Notes: generated by a model not told the origin, from the sequence alone. A DNA stretch of 29,761 nt from Bacillota bacterium (GCA_023399035.1 JAEWQX010000164.1:1-29761), one strand, 5' to 3'; numbered from the stretch's first letter, positions 15,331 to 23,147 are shown. A program made the numbers and translations.

Positions 15331-17379
15331 ATGACAAGTGAAAATAAGTTTTTACCAATAAGTAAGCGTGATATGAATGAAAGAGGCTGGGAACAGTGTG
15401 ATTTTATAATTGTAACTGGTGATGCATATATAGATCATCACAGTTTTGGAACAGCAATTATTTCAAGAGTTCTTGAAGCTCATGGATATAAGGTTGGAAT
15501 TATTCCTCAGCCTGACTGGAAGAATATTTATGATTTTCAGAGGCTTGGTCGTCCCAAATATGCATTTTTAGTTAATGCAGGTAACATGGATTCAATGGTT
15601 AATCACTATACAGTAAGTAAAAAAAGAAGAGAAAAGGATATGTATTCTCCAGGCGGTAAAATGGGACTTAGACCTGATTATGCAACTATTGTTTACTGTA
15701 ATAAAATAAGGGAAGCTTATAAGGATATAGATATTGTAATAGGCGGAGTTGAAGCAAGTCTTAGAAGATTTGCACATTATGATTACTGGGAAAATAAAGT
15801 TCGTAAATCAATGCTTATAGATAGTACTGCGGATCTGCTTATTTATGGAATGGGAGAAAAGCCTATAGTTGAAATAGCAGAGGGACTTAAAAACGGAGTA
15901 AGGGCAAAGGATATTAACTATGTTAGAGGAACATGTTACTTAGCGCATAATTTAGATTATGTACATGATTATATTGAACTGCCATCATATAAAGAAGTAG
16001 TAAGTGATAAGAAGAAATATGCGCTATCCAGCAAAATTGAATATCAGGAGCAGGATTCAGTAAGAGGAAAGACTCTCGTTCAAAAATATGGATCAAAGTA
16101 TATGGTTCAAAATATACCTCAGCCTCCATTAAACAGAGATGAATTAGATGAAGTATATGATCTTCCATACATGAAAAACTATCATCCTATTTATGAAAAG
16201 TATGGCGGAATAGCTGCAATTGAAGAGGTAAAGTTCAGTACTGTAAGTTCAAGAGGATGTTTTGGAGACTGTAAATTCTGTGCAATAACCCTTCATCAGG
16301 GCAGGGTCGTTCAAAGCAGAAGCAAGGAATCTATACTAAAAGAAGTAGAAGGAATTACACATTTAAAAGACTTTAAGGGTTATATTCACGATGTAGGAGG
16401 TCCTACAGCTAACTTTAGAAAGCCGGCATGTTCTAAGCAGTTAGCATTTGGTGCATGTAAGGGCAAGGAATGTTTATCACCTAAAGTATGTTCAAACATG
16501 GATGTAGATCATACTGAATATCTTGATCTTCTTAGAAGTATTAGGAAAGTTCCAGGTGTTAAAAAGGCATTTGTACGTTCAGGTCTTAGATATGATTACA
16601 TAATGGCTGATAAAGATGATACTTTCTTTAAGGAACTTGTTGAGCATCATGTAAGTGGTCAGCTTAAAGTTGCTCCTGAACATGTATCAGCTCAGGTTCT
16701 AAAGTATATGGGAAAACCAAGCGGTGATACATATGATAAATTTGTTAACAAGTTTGAAAGGATAACAAAGAAATTAGGGAAAAAGCAGTACATAGTACCT
16801 TATTTAATGTCTTCCCATCCTGGAAGTACATTAGAATGTGCAATAGAGCTTGCAGAATATTTAAGAGATATAAATTATCATCCAGAACAGGTACAGGATT
16901 TCTACCCAACTCCAGGGACACCTTCAACTACAATATATTATACAGGTATAGACCCGATAACAATGAAGAAAGTATATGTTCCAAAGAGCAAGCATGATAA
17001 AGCAATGCAGAGGGCGCTTCTTCAGTATAGAAATCCTAAGTATTATAATCTTGTTTATGAAGCTCTTACAGAAGCAGGAAGAACTGACCTGATAGGAGAT
17101 GGGCCAAAATGCCTTATAAGAGATAAGAAGAAAATCAATAATGGATATGCTGGTAAAAATAAATTTTCATCCAGCAAGTCAAGTAGTTCATCAGGAAAAT
17201 CAAAGAATTCTAAAAATGCTGCTGAAAAGAACAGCAGAAATTCATCAAAGAATTCAAAATATGGTTCTGGAAGTACCAGAGATAAATCTACAAATGGCAG
17301 AAGCAGTTCTGCTAAAAATAGTTCAGTTAGAAACAAAAAATCAAATAAAGGTAAGAATTCCGGAAGAAAAGGAAGATAG
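15331..17379 (+). CDS. YgiQ-family radical SAM protein
   Basis: 682 aa. The N-terminal part opens with the family stretch DFIIVTGDAYIDHHSFGTAI (24-43), followed by a B12-binding-like region. The radical SAM domain carries the iron-sulfur cysteines in the YgiQ spacing C310-FGD-C314-KF-C317 (CFGDCKFC). More Cys-containing segments follow (CSKQLAFGACKGKECLSPKVC, near 367-387). The C-terminal ~71 residues (612-682) form a low-complexity Ser/Lys/Asn tail, strongly basic, as in nucleic-acid-binding tails; its length varies in the family (known generally, not checked). The reaction is not established; the family was predicted to modify a macromolecule or cofactor. AGGTG precedes the ATG. Monocistronic, with terminator at 17399. 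Confidence 0.93.
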   Translation: MTSENKFLPISKRDMNERGWEQCDFIIVTGDAYIDHHSFGTAIISRVLEAHGYKVGIIPQPDWKNIYDFQRLGRPKYAFLVNAGNMDSMVNHYTVSKKRREKDMYSPGGKMGLRPDYATIVYCNKIREAYKDIDIVIGGVEASLRRFAHYDYWENKVRKSMLIDSTADLLIYGMGEKPIVEIAEGLKNGVRAKDINYVRGTCYLAHNLDYVHDYIELPSYKEVVSDKKKYALSSKIEYQEQDSVRGKTLVQKYGSKYMVQNIPQPPLNRDELDEVYDLPYMKNYHPIYEKYGGIAAIEEVKFSTVSSRGCFGDCKFCAITLHQGRVVQSRSKESILKEVEGITHLKDFKGYIHDVGGPTANFRKPACSKQLAFGACKGKECLSPKVCSNMDVDHTEYLDLLRSIRKVPGVKKAFVRSGLRYDYIMADKDDTFFKELVEHHVSGQLKVAPEHVSAQVLKYMGKPSGDTYDKFVNKFERITKKLGKKQYIVPYLMSSHPGSTLECAIELAEYLRDINYHPEQVQDFYPTPGTPSTTIYYTGIDPITMKKVYVPKSKHDKAMQRALLQYRNPKYYNLVYEALTEAGRTDLIGDGPKCLIRDKKKINNGYAGKNKFSSSKSSSSSGKSKNSKNAAEKNSRNSSKNSKYGSGSTRDKSTNGRSSSAKNSSVRNKKSNKGKNSGRKGR

Positions 17380-17398
17380 AATAATTATCTTAGCAAAG

Positions 17399-17438
17399 AA
17401 GATGTGTCAGGATTATAGAAATCAAGGCACATCTTTTT
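17399..17438 (+). terminator. Intrinsic terminator after the YgiQ-family gene
   Basis: AAGATGTG (17399-17406), 21-nt loop, CACATCTT (17428-17435), then T residues. Confidence 0.75.
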
Positions 17439-17563
17439 CGTTCTATAAATACCTAAATAAAAACAAAATATTACAAAGTTTAATATAATATGGTATTGTA
17501 TTAAGGTATACAAAATATAAGTTTACAAATGTATCTTAAATAAACAAAGAGGAAGTGAATAAT

Positions 17564-17819
17564 ATGGAAGAAATACTTATAAAGGCATTCAGCTTTATAT
17601 TGATAATATTTATTGGTTATATGTTCAAGAAAAAGGGACTTTTCAAAAATCCTCGTGTTTTTAGGGTTTGTATTTAATCTAATCATGATAGCAGTGGGAT
17701 ATGTTGCTGGAAGAAATGAAGATAATAACTATCATTCTGGCAGATATAATATTTATTTTATTACAATTTTCTTTTATTTATCATATAGTATTGCACCGGT
17801 TTGCATAAATGTGACATAA
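17564..17819 (+). pseudogene. Wrecked AEC-family (auxin efflux carrier/malate permease-like) transporter
   Basis: ATG 17564, with GAGGAAG upstream, starts a typical AEC N-terminus: MEEILIKAFSFILIIFIGYM, then FKKKGLFKN. After about 29 residues the frame runs into out-of-family sequence and stops at 17675-17677. The +1 frame then carries an internal AEC piece, GFVFNLIMIAVGYVAGR, and a garbled SGRYNIYFITIFF that resembles the family's SGYNIGxFTxPF segment, ending at 17817-17819. So the segment between the first helix and this block is deleted, the join is frameshifted, and about three quarters of the ~300-residue protein is absent. The family is clear from both pieces; the gene cannot give a working carrier. 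The 5' ribosome site is still intact. Confidence 0.8.
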
Positions 17820-17883
17820 TAATTATATATGAGTGTTTTTATAATTGTATTATAAAAATATATTATAAGAAAAAATTGGGGTT

Positions 17884-17913
17884 TTGAAAAAATTTCAAAT
17901 GTAAAAATAATAT
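17884..17913 (+). promoter_or_regulatory. Candidate promoter for the AAA+ ATPase gene
   Basis: TTGAAA (17884-17889), 18-bp spacer, TAATAT (17908-17913), 65 nt before the start. Moderate match in AT-rich sequence. Confidence 0.35.
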
Positions 17914-17978
17914 TTAAATTTTATCTTATAAGACAAGCTCGTTAAATCATAATTATTATGTTTAAGGAAGGTATAGAT

Positions 17979-19397
17979 ATGTTTGGAATTAGTGGTTTAG
18001 TGAAAGACAATATTACTAGAAAGAGTATTACAAGAAAATATAAAAATGCAAGAATAACAATTCTTGATGCTAAATATAAAAAAGTTGACGGCAAAGATGT
18101 TCTTCTTGATGAAGAAAAGGTAGATAAACTATTTAGTGATGTGAATAGAGCATGTGAAGCAAACAGTTCAAGACATAATCCAAGCAGTAAAAGAATTCTT
18201 ATTGCAAATGATGAAAGCAAAATTGAAGAGTTAATGAATAAGGAAGAAAAAGAAGAACTTAAGGAAACAGTATTCAATGACGAATTTATGGATGTTTACG
18301 AACCTAGATACAGCATGGAAGATGTATATCTTGAGGAAAGAGAAAAGAAACAGATAATAACTACATTAAATATAAAGAAGCATGAAAATATAATATACAG
18401 ACAGTGGGGATTTAAAGACAGCTATAGTGGAAACAGACCTGTAATATTTAATTTCTTTGGAGCGCCTGGTACAGGGAAGAGTATGGCAGCAGAAGCAGTT
18501 GGAAAATATCTTGGCAAAAAGATTTATTCAATAAACTATGCAAACCTTGAATCAAAATATGTTGGACAGACACCTAAAAATATTAAGAAAGCATTTGAAA
18601 AAGCTCAGGCTGATGATGCTGTATTAGTTTTTGAAGAAGCAGATTCATTTTTAGGGAAGCGTCTTACTAACATAACCCAATCAGCAGATTATGGAGTAAA
18701 TATTACAAGAAGTGTCATGCTTTTAGAACTTGAAAAGTTCTCTGGAGTTGTAATCTTTACTACGAACCTTTTAGAAAACTATGATGAAGCATTTAAGAGA
18801 AGAATACTTGCAAGTGTTGAGTTTAAGATGCCTGATGAAAAAGGAAGAAAAGCCATATTTGATGTTCATATTCCAGAAAAGCTTCCTCTTGCAGATGGTG
18901 TTAATTCTGAAACTCTTGCAAAGGAATTTACAAAAGTATCAGGAGCAGATATTAAGGATATAATATTTATGGCAGCAGTAAATGCAATTGAAAGAGTAGA
19001 GAGAAAAAAGAATAATAAGCAGGAAGAATTAATAAAAAGCGTAGTTTATAAAGAAGAATCAGATGAAATTCCAGAGTTATTCTTAGGTAAAGATGAGACA
19101 GAAGAAACTTCCGATAATATGCAGCCAAAACTAATAGTTATTAATGCAGAAAAAGAAGTTGCAGCTGATATGGAAGATATTGAAGAAAACTTAGATGAAG
19201 AGGAATTCACACAGACATCTGATAATGATATGGAAGAAAGTCTTCAATTAGAATCAGAGAATACATCAGCTGAACATCACCATGAAAGTGCATTTACTAA
19301 AGCTGAAGAACCAGATGAAAATACTATAGATGCAGTTGTAACTATGGAGGATTTCAGGGAAGCATACAGAAATATCAAAAACAGATATGTAAATTAA
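17979..19397 (+). CDS. AAA+ family ATPase (FtsH/CDC48-like core) with acidic C-terminal insertion
   Basis: 472-aa cytoplasmic AAA+ protein. The N-terminal ~125 residues have no recognised domain. The ATPase core shows Walker A GAPGTGKS (161-168), an aromatic pore loop KYVGQT (193-198), Walker B with Glu for the usual Asp (LVFEEAD, 216-222), sensor 1 TTN (261-263), the arginine pair RR (274-275) and sensor 2 SGADIKDI (321-328). A 90-residue acidic, low-complexity segment (~357-450, containing HHH at 433-435) separates the core from a terminal helix (~455-470) of the type that closes AAA lids. In-frame ATG 17958 is upstream, but AAGGAAGG (17964-17971) lies 7 nt before ATG 17979. No partner (protease or ring subunit) is adjacent. 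Target unknown; likely a remodelling ATPase. Confidence 0.88.
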   Translation: MFGISGLVKDNITRKSITRKYKNARITILDAKYKKVDGKDVLLDEEKVDKLFSDVNRACEANSSRHNPSSKRILIANDESKIEELMNKEEKEELKETVFNDEFMDVYEPRYSMEDVYLEEREKKQIITTLNIKKHENIIYRQWGFKDSYSGNRPVIFNFFGAPGTGKSMAAEAVGKYLGKKIYSINYANLESKYVGQTPKNIKKAFEKAQADDAVLVFEEADSFLGKRLTNITQSADYGVNITRSVMLLELEKFSGVVIFTTNLLENYDEAFKRRILASVEFKMPDEKGRKAIFDVHIPEKLPLADGVNSETLAKEFTKVSGADIKDIIFMAAVNAIERVERKKNNKQEELIKSVVYKEESDEIPELFLGKDETEETSDNMQPKLIVINAEKEVAADMEDIEENLDEEEFTQTSDNDMEESLQLESENTSAEHHHESAFTKAEEPDENTIDAVVTMEDFREAYRNIKNRYVN

Positions 19398-19425
19398 TAT
19401 ATGAAAATATTTATAAAAGGAGATA

Positions 19426-20193
19426 GTGACAGCTTTGAAGAAATTAATATCGTGGAACGTTAATGGTTTAAGAGCATGCGTTAAAAAGGGATTTTTAGAT
19501 TATTTGAAGGAAACTGATGCAGATATATTCTGCGTTCAAGAGACAAAACTTCAAGAGGGACAGATAGATCTTGATCTTGACGGATATTATGATTACTGGA
19601 ATTATGCTCAGAAAAAGGGGTACTCTGGAACCGCAGTTTTTACTAAAGAAAAGCCACTCAGTGTAAAGGCGGGAATTGGAATAGAGGAGCACGATACTGA
19701 AGGAAGAGTTTTAACTTTAGAATATGATAACTTCTACCTTGTTAATGTTTATACTCCTAATTCACAGCAGAAACTTGCAAGACTAGATTATAGAATGGTG
19801 TGGGAAGATGTATTCAGAAATTACCTTAAGGAGCTGGAAAAGAATAAGCCTGTTATAGTATGCGGAGACTTAAATGTTGCACATAAAGAAATAGACCTTA
19901 AGAATCCATCAAGCAATAGAAAAAATGCAGGGTTTAGTGATGAAGAGAGAAATAAGATGAGTGAACTGCTTAATGCAGGCTTTACTGATACATTCAGATA
20001 CTTTTATCCAGATGCTGAAGGCATATATTCATGGTGGTCTTATAGATTTAATGCAAGAGCAAATAATGCAGGATGGAGAATTGACTATTTTCTTACATCA
20101 GAATGCTTAAATGATAAGCTTAAGGATGCAAAGATCCATACAGTTATTGAGGGATCGGATCATTGCCCAGTAGAACTTGATATAGATTTATAA
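19426..20193 (+). CDS. xth: Exodeoxyribonuclease III (AP endonuclease)
   Basis: 255-aa DNA repair enzyme that cuts at abasic sites and removes 3' blocks. Family residues are plain: ISWNVNGLRA (8-17), catalytic metal ligand in QETK (38-41), Y109 in VYTPNSQ, D148/N150 in CGDLNVAH, the DNA-gripping SWWSYRFNARANNAGWRIDY (202-221) and the terminal GSDHCPV (243-249). The start is uncertain. GTG 19426 lies only 3 nt after AAAGGAG (19416-19422), while TTG 19435 lies 12 nt after it and would give MKKLISWN, the usual N-terminus of homologues. The coordinates keep the outer start; the alternative gives 252 aa. It begins 28 nt after the AAA+ gene stop, so the two may be cotranscribed. B. subtilis calls the homologue exoA. 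Confidence 0.95.
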   Translation: MTALKKLISWNVNGLRACVKKGFLDYLKETDADIFCVQETKLQEGQIDLDLDGYYDYWNYAQKKGYSGTAVFTKEKPLSVKAGIGIEEHDTEGRVLTLEYDNFYLVNVYTPNSQQKLARLDYRMVWEDVFRNYLKELEKNKPVIVCGDLNVAHKEIDLKNPSSNRKNAGFSDEERNKMSELLNAGFTDTFRYFYPDAEGIYSWWSYRFNARANNAGWRIDYFLTSECLNDKLKDAKIHTVIEGSDHCPVELDIDL

Positions 20194-20216
20194 AAATATA
20201 TTAAAAAAGAATACAT

Positions 20217-20240
20217 AAGCAGTTCAGTCTGCTTTATTTA
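20217..20240 (+). terminator. Weak hairpin after the exonuclease III gene
   Basis: AAGCAG (20217-20222), loop TTCAGT, CTGCTT (20229-20234), then TATTTAT: a short stem with a T-rich tail. Confidence 0.5.
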
Positions 20241-20244
20241 TGGA

Positions 20245-20281
20245 AAGTCATGAATTTCAGCTTATGCTGAATTCATGGCTT
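20245..20281. repeat. Long palindrome upstream of the alpha/beta hydrolase gene
   Basis: AAGTCATGAATTTCAGC (20245-20261), loop TTAT, GCTGAATTCATGGCTT (20266-20281). A ~16-bp stem with one bulged T and one G-T pair. No T run follows, so it is not a classic terminator; it could be an RNA structure or an operator. It lies 80 nt before the next start codon. Confidence 0.55.
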
Positions 20282-20360
20282 GACTTCGTTATCAAGATAT
20301 ATAATAGCAGTCAGGCAGCTTTATATAAATAGTGAATTAAATGAATGGGAGGCAATTGTA

Positions 20361-20996
20361 GTGAAAGAATTCAGAACTATAAAATCAATATATAATGTGG
20401 AATTAGAAAGCAAGATAATCGATAACAATAGTGAAGTGTTAGTTGTTATACTGCCGGGAATAGGATATACACTTGACAGACCACTTCTGGATTATTCAAA
20501 AAAACTATGCATGGAACTTGGATACGACGTACTTCCTATTGAATATGGATTTCAGGCAGCAAGAGTGCAATTTGATTCAGAAAGATTTAATAATCTTTTA
20601 GATGAAAGCATGGAGATTTTAAAAATTTCTTTATCATCAAAATATAAAAAAATAGTGTTTATAGGAAAGAGTATAGGTACTGTTGTTCAGAAAATATTAC
20701 AGAAAAGACTGAAAGATGAAAATGACAGTTATCATTTCGAAAATATATATTTAACTCCTGTGGATAAGACTGTTGACCTTGGAATAGAGGCGGGTTCTCT
20801 TGTATTTACAGGTAGCTGTGATCCTCTTATATCAAAAGGTAATGTACATAAATTAGAAAAGATAGAGGGCTTAAAATTAATAAAGATAACTGATGCTGAC
20901 CATTCACTTAATATTAAAAATGATGTAGTTAAAAGTACAGAATATCTTATGAATATTATTAAAAAAGAAAAGGATTATCTTCTCATGAAAATATAG
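20361..20996 (+). CDS. Alpha/beta hydrolase family protein
   Basis: 211-aa cytoplasmic protein with alpha/beta-hydrolase features: the strand-turn VVILPGIGYT near 29-38 (oxyanion-hole side), a nucleophile elbow GKSIG (G-x-S-x-G), a late acidic residue in FTGSCDPLI, and DADHSL supplying the candidate catalytic His. That order (Ser, Asp, His) is the family triad. There is no signal peptide. The frame is open further 5', but GGGAGG (20347-20352) sits 8 nt before GTG 20361, which is therefore the start; ORF callers that extend to 20280 would include the palindrome. The substrate is unknown (esterase, thioesterase or peptidase all possible). No terminator is obvious after it. Confidence 0.85.
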   Translation: MKEFRTIKSIYNVELESKIIDNNSEVLVVILPGIGYTLDRPLLDYSKKLCMELGYDVLPIEYGFQAARVQFDSERFNNLLDESMEILKISLSSKYKKIVFIGKSIGTVVQKILQKRLKDENDSYHFENIYLTPVDKTVDLGIEAGSLVFTGSCDPLISKGNVHKLEKIEGLKLIKITDADHSLNIKNDVVKSTEYLMNIIKKEKDYLLMKI

Positions 20997-21120
20997 GATG
21001 TGTTAAATATATATTATATGTGAAATATTTGAAGTACTAGAATTATATTAAGAAGTATGAATATATAAGCATATATTTAGAAAAACTAGTGTGGAATAAG
21101 GATTTATAGGAGGAATAATC

Positions 21121-21708
21121 ATGAATTTAAAAAAATATAGAAGATAAATAAGTCTTTTTATTCTCTTTTCCACATTATTAAATTGCACGTTTTCTGCTTA
21201 TGCTGCAGCGAAAGTAACAATACCAGAGGAAATTATAGTAAGGACATCAAAAGAAAAGATTGATTCAGTCCAATATGAAAACTATACATTAAGTGCTAAT
21301 AAAATAAATGCTGAAGGAAGGACTGAAGTTGTATACTGTCTTGAAATAGATCAAGGCTATCCTTCAGGTGAAACTTTTACACGCGATTATAAATTAAATG
21401 AAGAAATTGATGGAATTATAACTAATGGATATCCTAATATATCATTTGAAGATTTAAATCTTTCAAGTGAAGATGAAGCATATTTTGCTACACAGATAGC
21501 CATATGGAGCTGTCTTGAAGGTTACGATATAAGCAAAATAAAAAGCAGGAATGCAGCCATGGTAAATGCAATAAAAACAATATATTCAAAGGGAATGGCC
21601 GAAGGAAAAGAAGTAAAATACGGAAATGTTGAGTATATATCACCTAATGAAAGCATACAGAGGGTAGTGGTGGTGTTTGAAAAGCTATATCCACCACAAG
21701 AAGGATAA
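21121..21708 (+). pseudogene. Secreted thioester-domain (TQXA) surface protein interrupted by an in-frame TAA at codon 9
   Basis: AGGAGG (21108-21113) lies 7 nt before ATG 21121, which opens MNLKKYRR and then hits TAA at 21145-21147. Without that stop the same frame runs 195 codons to TAA 21706-21708. The codons after the stop still encode a signal-peptide core (ISLFILFSTLLNC to AYA, ~10-28). They then encode a thioester domain: Cys73 in VYCLEIDQ and Gln125 in ATQIAIWS, the residues that form the Cys-Gln thioester in Gram-positive adhesins (TIE/TQXA family). No in-frame ATG, GTG or TTG occurs between the stop and codon 147, so there is no simple restart. It also lacks the usual repeats and LPXTG anchor after the domain. 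One point nonsense mutation in an otherwise intact frame suggests recent loss, or unusual decoding. Confidence 0.78.
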
Positions 21709-21804
21709 TTATAGAAACTTGAAGAAAATAATATATCTTGAGAGATAAATTTAAGTGTTAAGTTTTTTCATTGGAATGTGAATAAAAATCAGAGGATTTT
21801 CACA

Positions 21805-21832
21805 TTGACAAAAAATGAAACTAATATAAAAT
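21805..21832 (+). promoter_or_regulatory. Sigma-A-like promoter upstream of the isochorismatase-like gene
   Basis: TTGACA (21805-21810), 16-bp spacer, TAAAAT (21827-21832). A dyad AATGTGAA-N16-TTCACATT (21775-21806) overlaps the -35 box and could be an operator. The leader would be ~150 nt of AT-rich sequence with no recognised riboswitch. Confidence 0.55.
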
Positions 21833-21987
21833 AAAAGCAAGGCATTGTGTTTATTTTTATTAAATGCTTATTAAAAAGTTAAATAAAATTTATTATAAGA
21901 TTTTATTTTATTTTTTTGAATTATATGTATTGATTATACATATAATTAATATACTTATAATATTTGTAAAGAAGATGGGGAAGGTAA

Positions 21988-22506
21988 ATGAAAAAAGCAC
22001 TTTTAGTTATTGATGCTCAAGATGATTTTATTGGTGAGCAGCGGAGTAAGAAAAAGTTTGATTATGAGAATGATATGGATGAGATGATAGACAACATTAA
22101 TGAGGCTATAACATCTTATTGTGAGAGAAATGAAGAGGTCATCTATATTGCACATGTTCTTCCAAGCAGCTATATAAACAGGAAATTTGTTGGATATGGA
22201 ATTGCAGGAAGTGAAGGTGCAAAAATTAATGAAAAAATAAAAATAGTATCAGAAAATTATTTTGAAAAACAGACACCGAATGCTTTTAAAAATAACAATT
22301 TAGTAAAATTCATTAAGGAAAATGAAATAAATGAAATTGAAATTGTAGGATGTGATGCATGTGGAGCAGTATCTGCAACTGCAAAAGCTGCTGTAGATAT
22401 GGGGCTGAAAGTAAGCGTCATGCGTAATGGTACAGCTACAGTAAATGAAGAGAAGTTTATTAAGTTAAGCAGCAAATTAAAAGGATTCGGAGTAGCTTAT
22501 ATATAA
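21988..22506 (+). CDS. Isochorismatase-family cysteine hydrolase
   Basis: 172-aa cytoplasmic hydrolase of the isochorismatase/nicotinamidase-like superfamily. The catalytic triad is visible: Asp9 in LLVIDAQDDF, Lys94 in YFEKQTPNAF and Cys125 in GCDACGAV. The Cys-containing segment continues as SATAKAAVDMG, matching the family's helix after the nucleophile. Length is near the usual 170-210. GGGGAAGG precedes the ATG. It stands alone, between a TTGACA promoter ~150 nt upstream and a 17-bp-stem terminator. Which amide or ether is cut cannot be told; no NAD- or siderophore-pathway genes are nearby. Confidence 0.92.
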   Translation: MKKALLVIDAQDDFIGEQRSKKKFDYENDMDEMIDNINEAITSYCERNEEVIYIAHVLPSSYINRKFVGYGIAGSEGAKINEKIKIVSENYFEKQTPNAFKNNNLVKFIKENEINEIEIVGCDACGAVSATAKAAVDMGLKVSVMRNGTATVNEEKFIKLSSKLKGFGVAYI

Positions 22507-22511
22507 AAAAT

Positions 22512-22556
22512 AAACACTTTATAATCAATATTTAATTTGATTATAAAGTGTTTTAT
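22512..22556 (+). terminator. Intrinsic terminator after the isochorismatase-like gene
   Basis: AAACACTTTATAATCAA (22512-22528), loop of 8, complementary arm 22537-22553, then TTATT. 17-bp perfect stem. Confidence 0.92.
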
Positions 22557-22639
22557 TAGTTTATAAATTTATATGAACATTTATCCTGTATATGAATAGA
22601 ATAAACTATAAGAAATAAGGTTCTTCAGGAGGCCATATA

Positions 22640-22873
22640 ATGAATCCATATCAACTGATAGTAAAGGTTCAGCAGAAAATACAGAATGATCCTAACTTTG
22701 CAAATAAATTTAATAACGCAGTTACAAAACTTAATAAGATTCCGGGACTTCAGGGCAAAGTTCTGCAGATAGCTCAAATCAATAATGATGTTCAGAGACA
22801 GCGTGAGTTAGATAAACTCCCAAAGGAAGTGAAACAGTCCGTTGAGGAAATTCTAAGACTTTTAGAAGAATAA
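22640..22873 (+). CDS. Small helical protein (77 aa), unrecognised
   Basis: 77 aa, starting MNPYQLIVKVQQKIQNDPNF. Amphipathic helices cover nearly all of it, with a turn at IPGLQGK (34-40). Gln, Asn and Lys are rich; there is no Cys, signal peptide or membrane segment. AGGAGG (22627-22632) precedes ATG 22640. A 15-bp terminator follows at once, so this is a well-defined one-gene unit rather than a chance ORF. The composition is like that of small cytosolic or spore-associated clostridial proteins, but no family is recognised and no function is assigned. Confidence 0.82.
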   Translation: MNPYQLIVKVQQKIQNDPNFANKFNNAVTKLNKIPGLQGKVLQIAQINNDVQRQRELDKLPKEVKQSVEEILRLLEE

Positions 22874-22901
22874 GATTTTAGAATTAACATATTTAATAAA
22901 T

Positions 22902-22947
22902 AAGAGACATACAGTATTTGAAACGTGTACTGTATGTCTCTTTTATT
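22902..22947 (+). terminator. Bidirectional terminator between two convergent small genes
   Basis: AAGAGACATACAGTA (22902-22916), loop of 11, complementary arm 22928-22942, then TTATT. The minus-strand reading also ends in a T-rich run, so it can serve the convergent gene at 22992-23147. Confidence 0.9.
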
Positions 22948-22991
22948 ACAAAATGAATTATGAGATAAGATTTATATTAGTGGAGTATTAG

Positions 22992-23147
22992 TCAGAATCC
23001 TCTTTTCTTTGCTCTTACTCCGCTTTCATTGATGCCAGGTTCTTCAACACTCGTATTAAAGCTGCTTTTGGCATACTGTCCTTGAGATTTGTTTCCGTTC
23101 CTAAGATAATTTTCTTTAGAATAATCTAGTTTATTGTTGTTTTGCAT
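22992..23147 (-). CDS. Small hydrophilic protein (51 aa), unrecognised; spore-protein-like composition
   Basis: Minus-strand ORF from ATG 23147 to TGA 22992-22994, too short for common ORF lists. GAGGAG (23164-23159) lies 11 nt upstream. The product begins MQNNNKLDYSKENYLRNGNK and ends SGVRAKKRGF. It is polar, rich in Asn, Ser, Lys and Gly, with no hydrophobic helix, the general composition of minor small acid-soluble spore proteins; I cannot match it to a named family. It ends toward a bidirectional terminator. Its upstream region carries ACATACTATAT (23223-23213), the same 11-mer found upstream of the 33-aa minus-strand gene at 2996-3097, and a sigma-G-like -10 box. A spore role is inference only. 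Confidence 0.65.
   Translation of the reverse strand: MQNNNKLDYSKENYLRNGNKSQGQYAKSSFNTSVEEPGINESGVRAKKRGF

Noticed and set aside
21129..21135. A7 tract just before the TAA in the thioester-protein gene, suggesting phase variation by slippage
   Set aside because: Loss or gain of one A leads to another stop within a few codons, and the downstream frame is already that of the ATG. Slippage cannot restore the protein.
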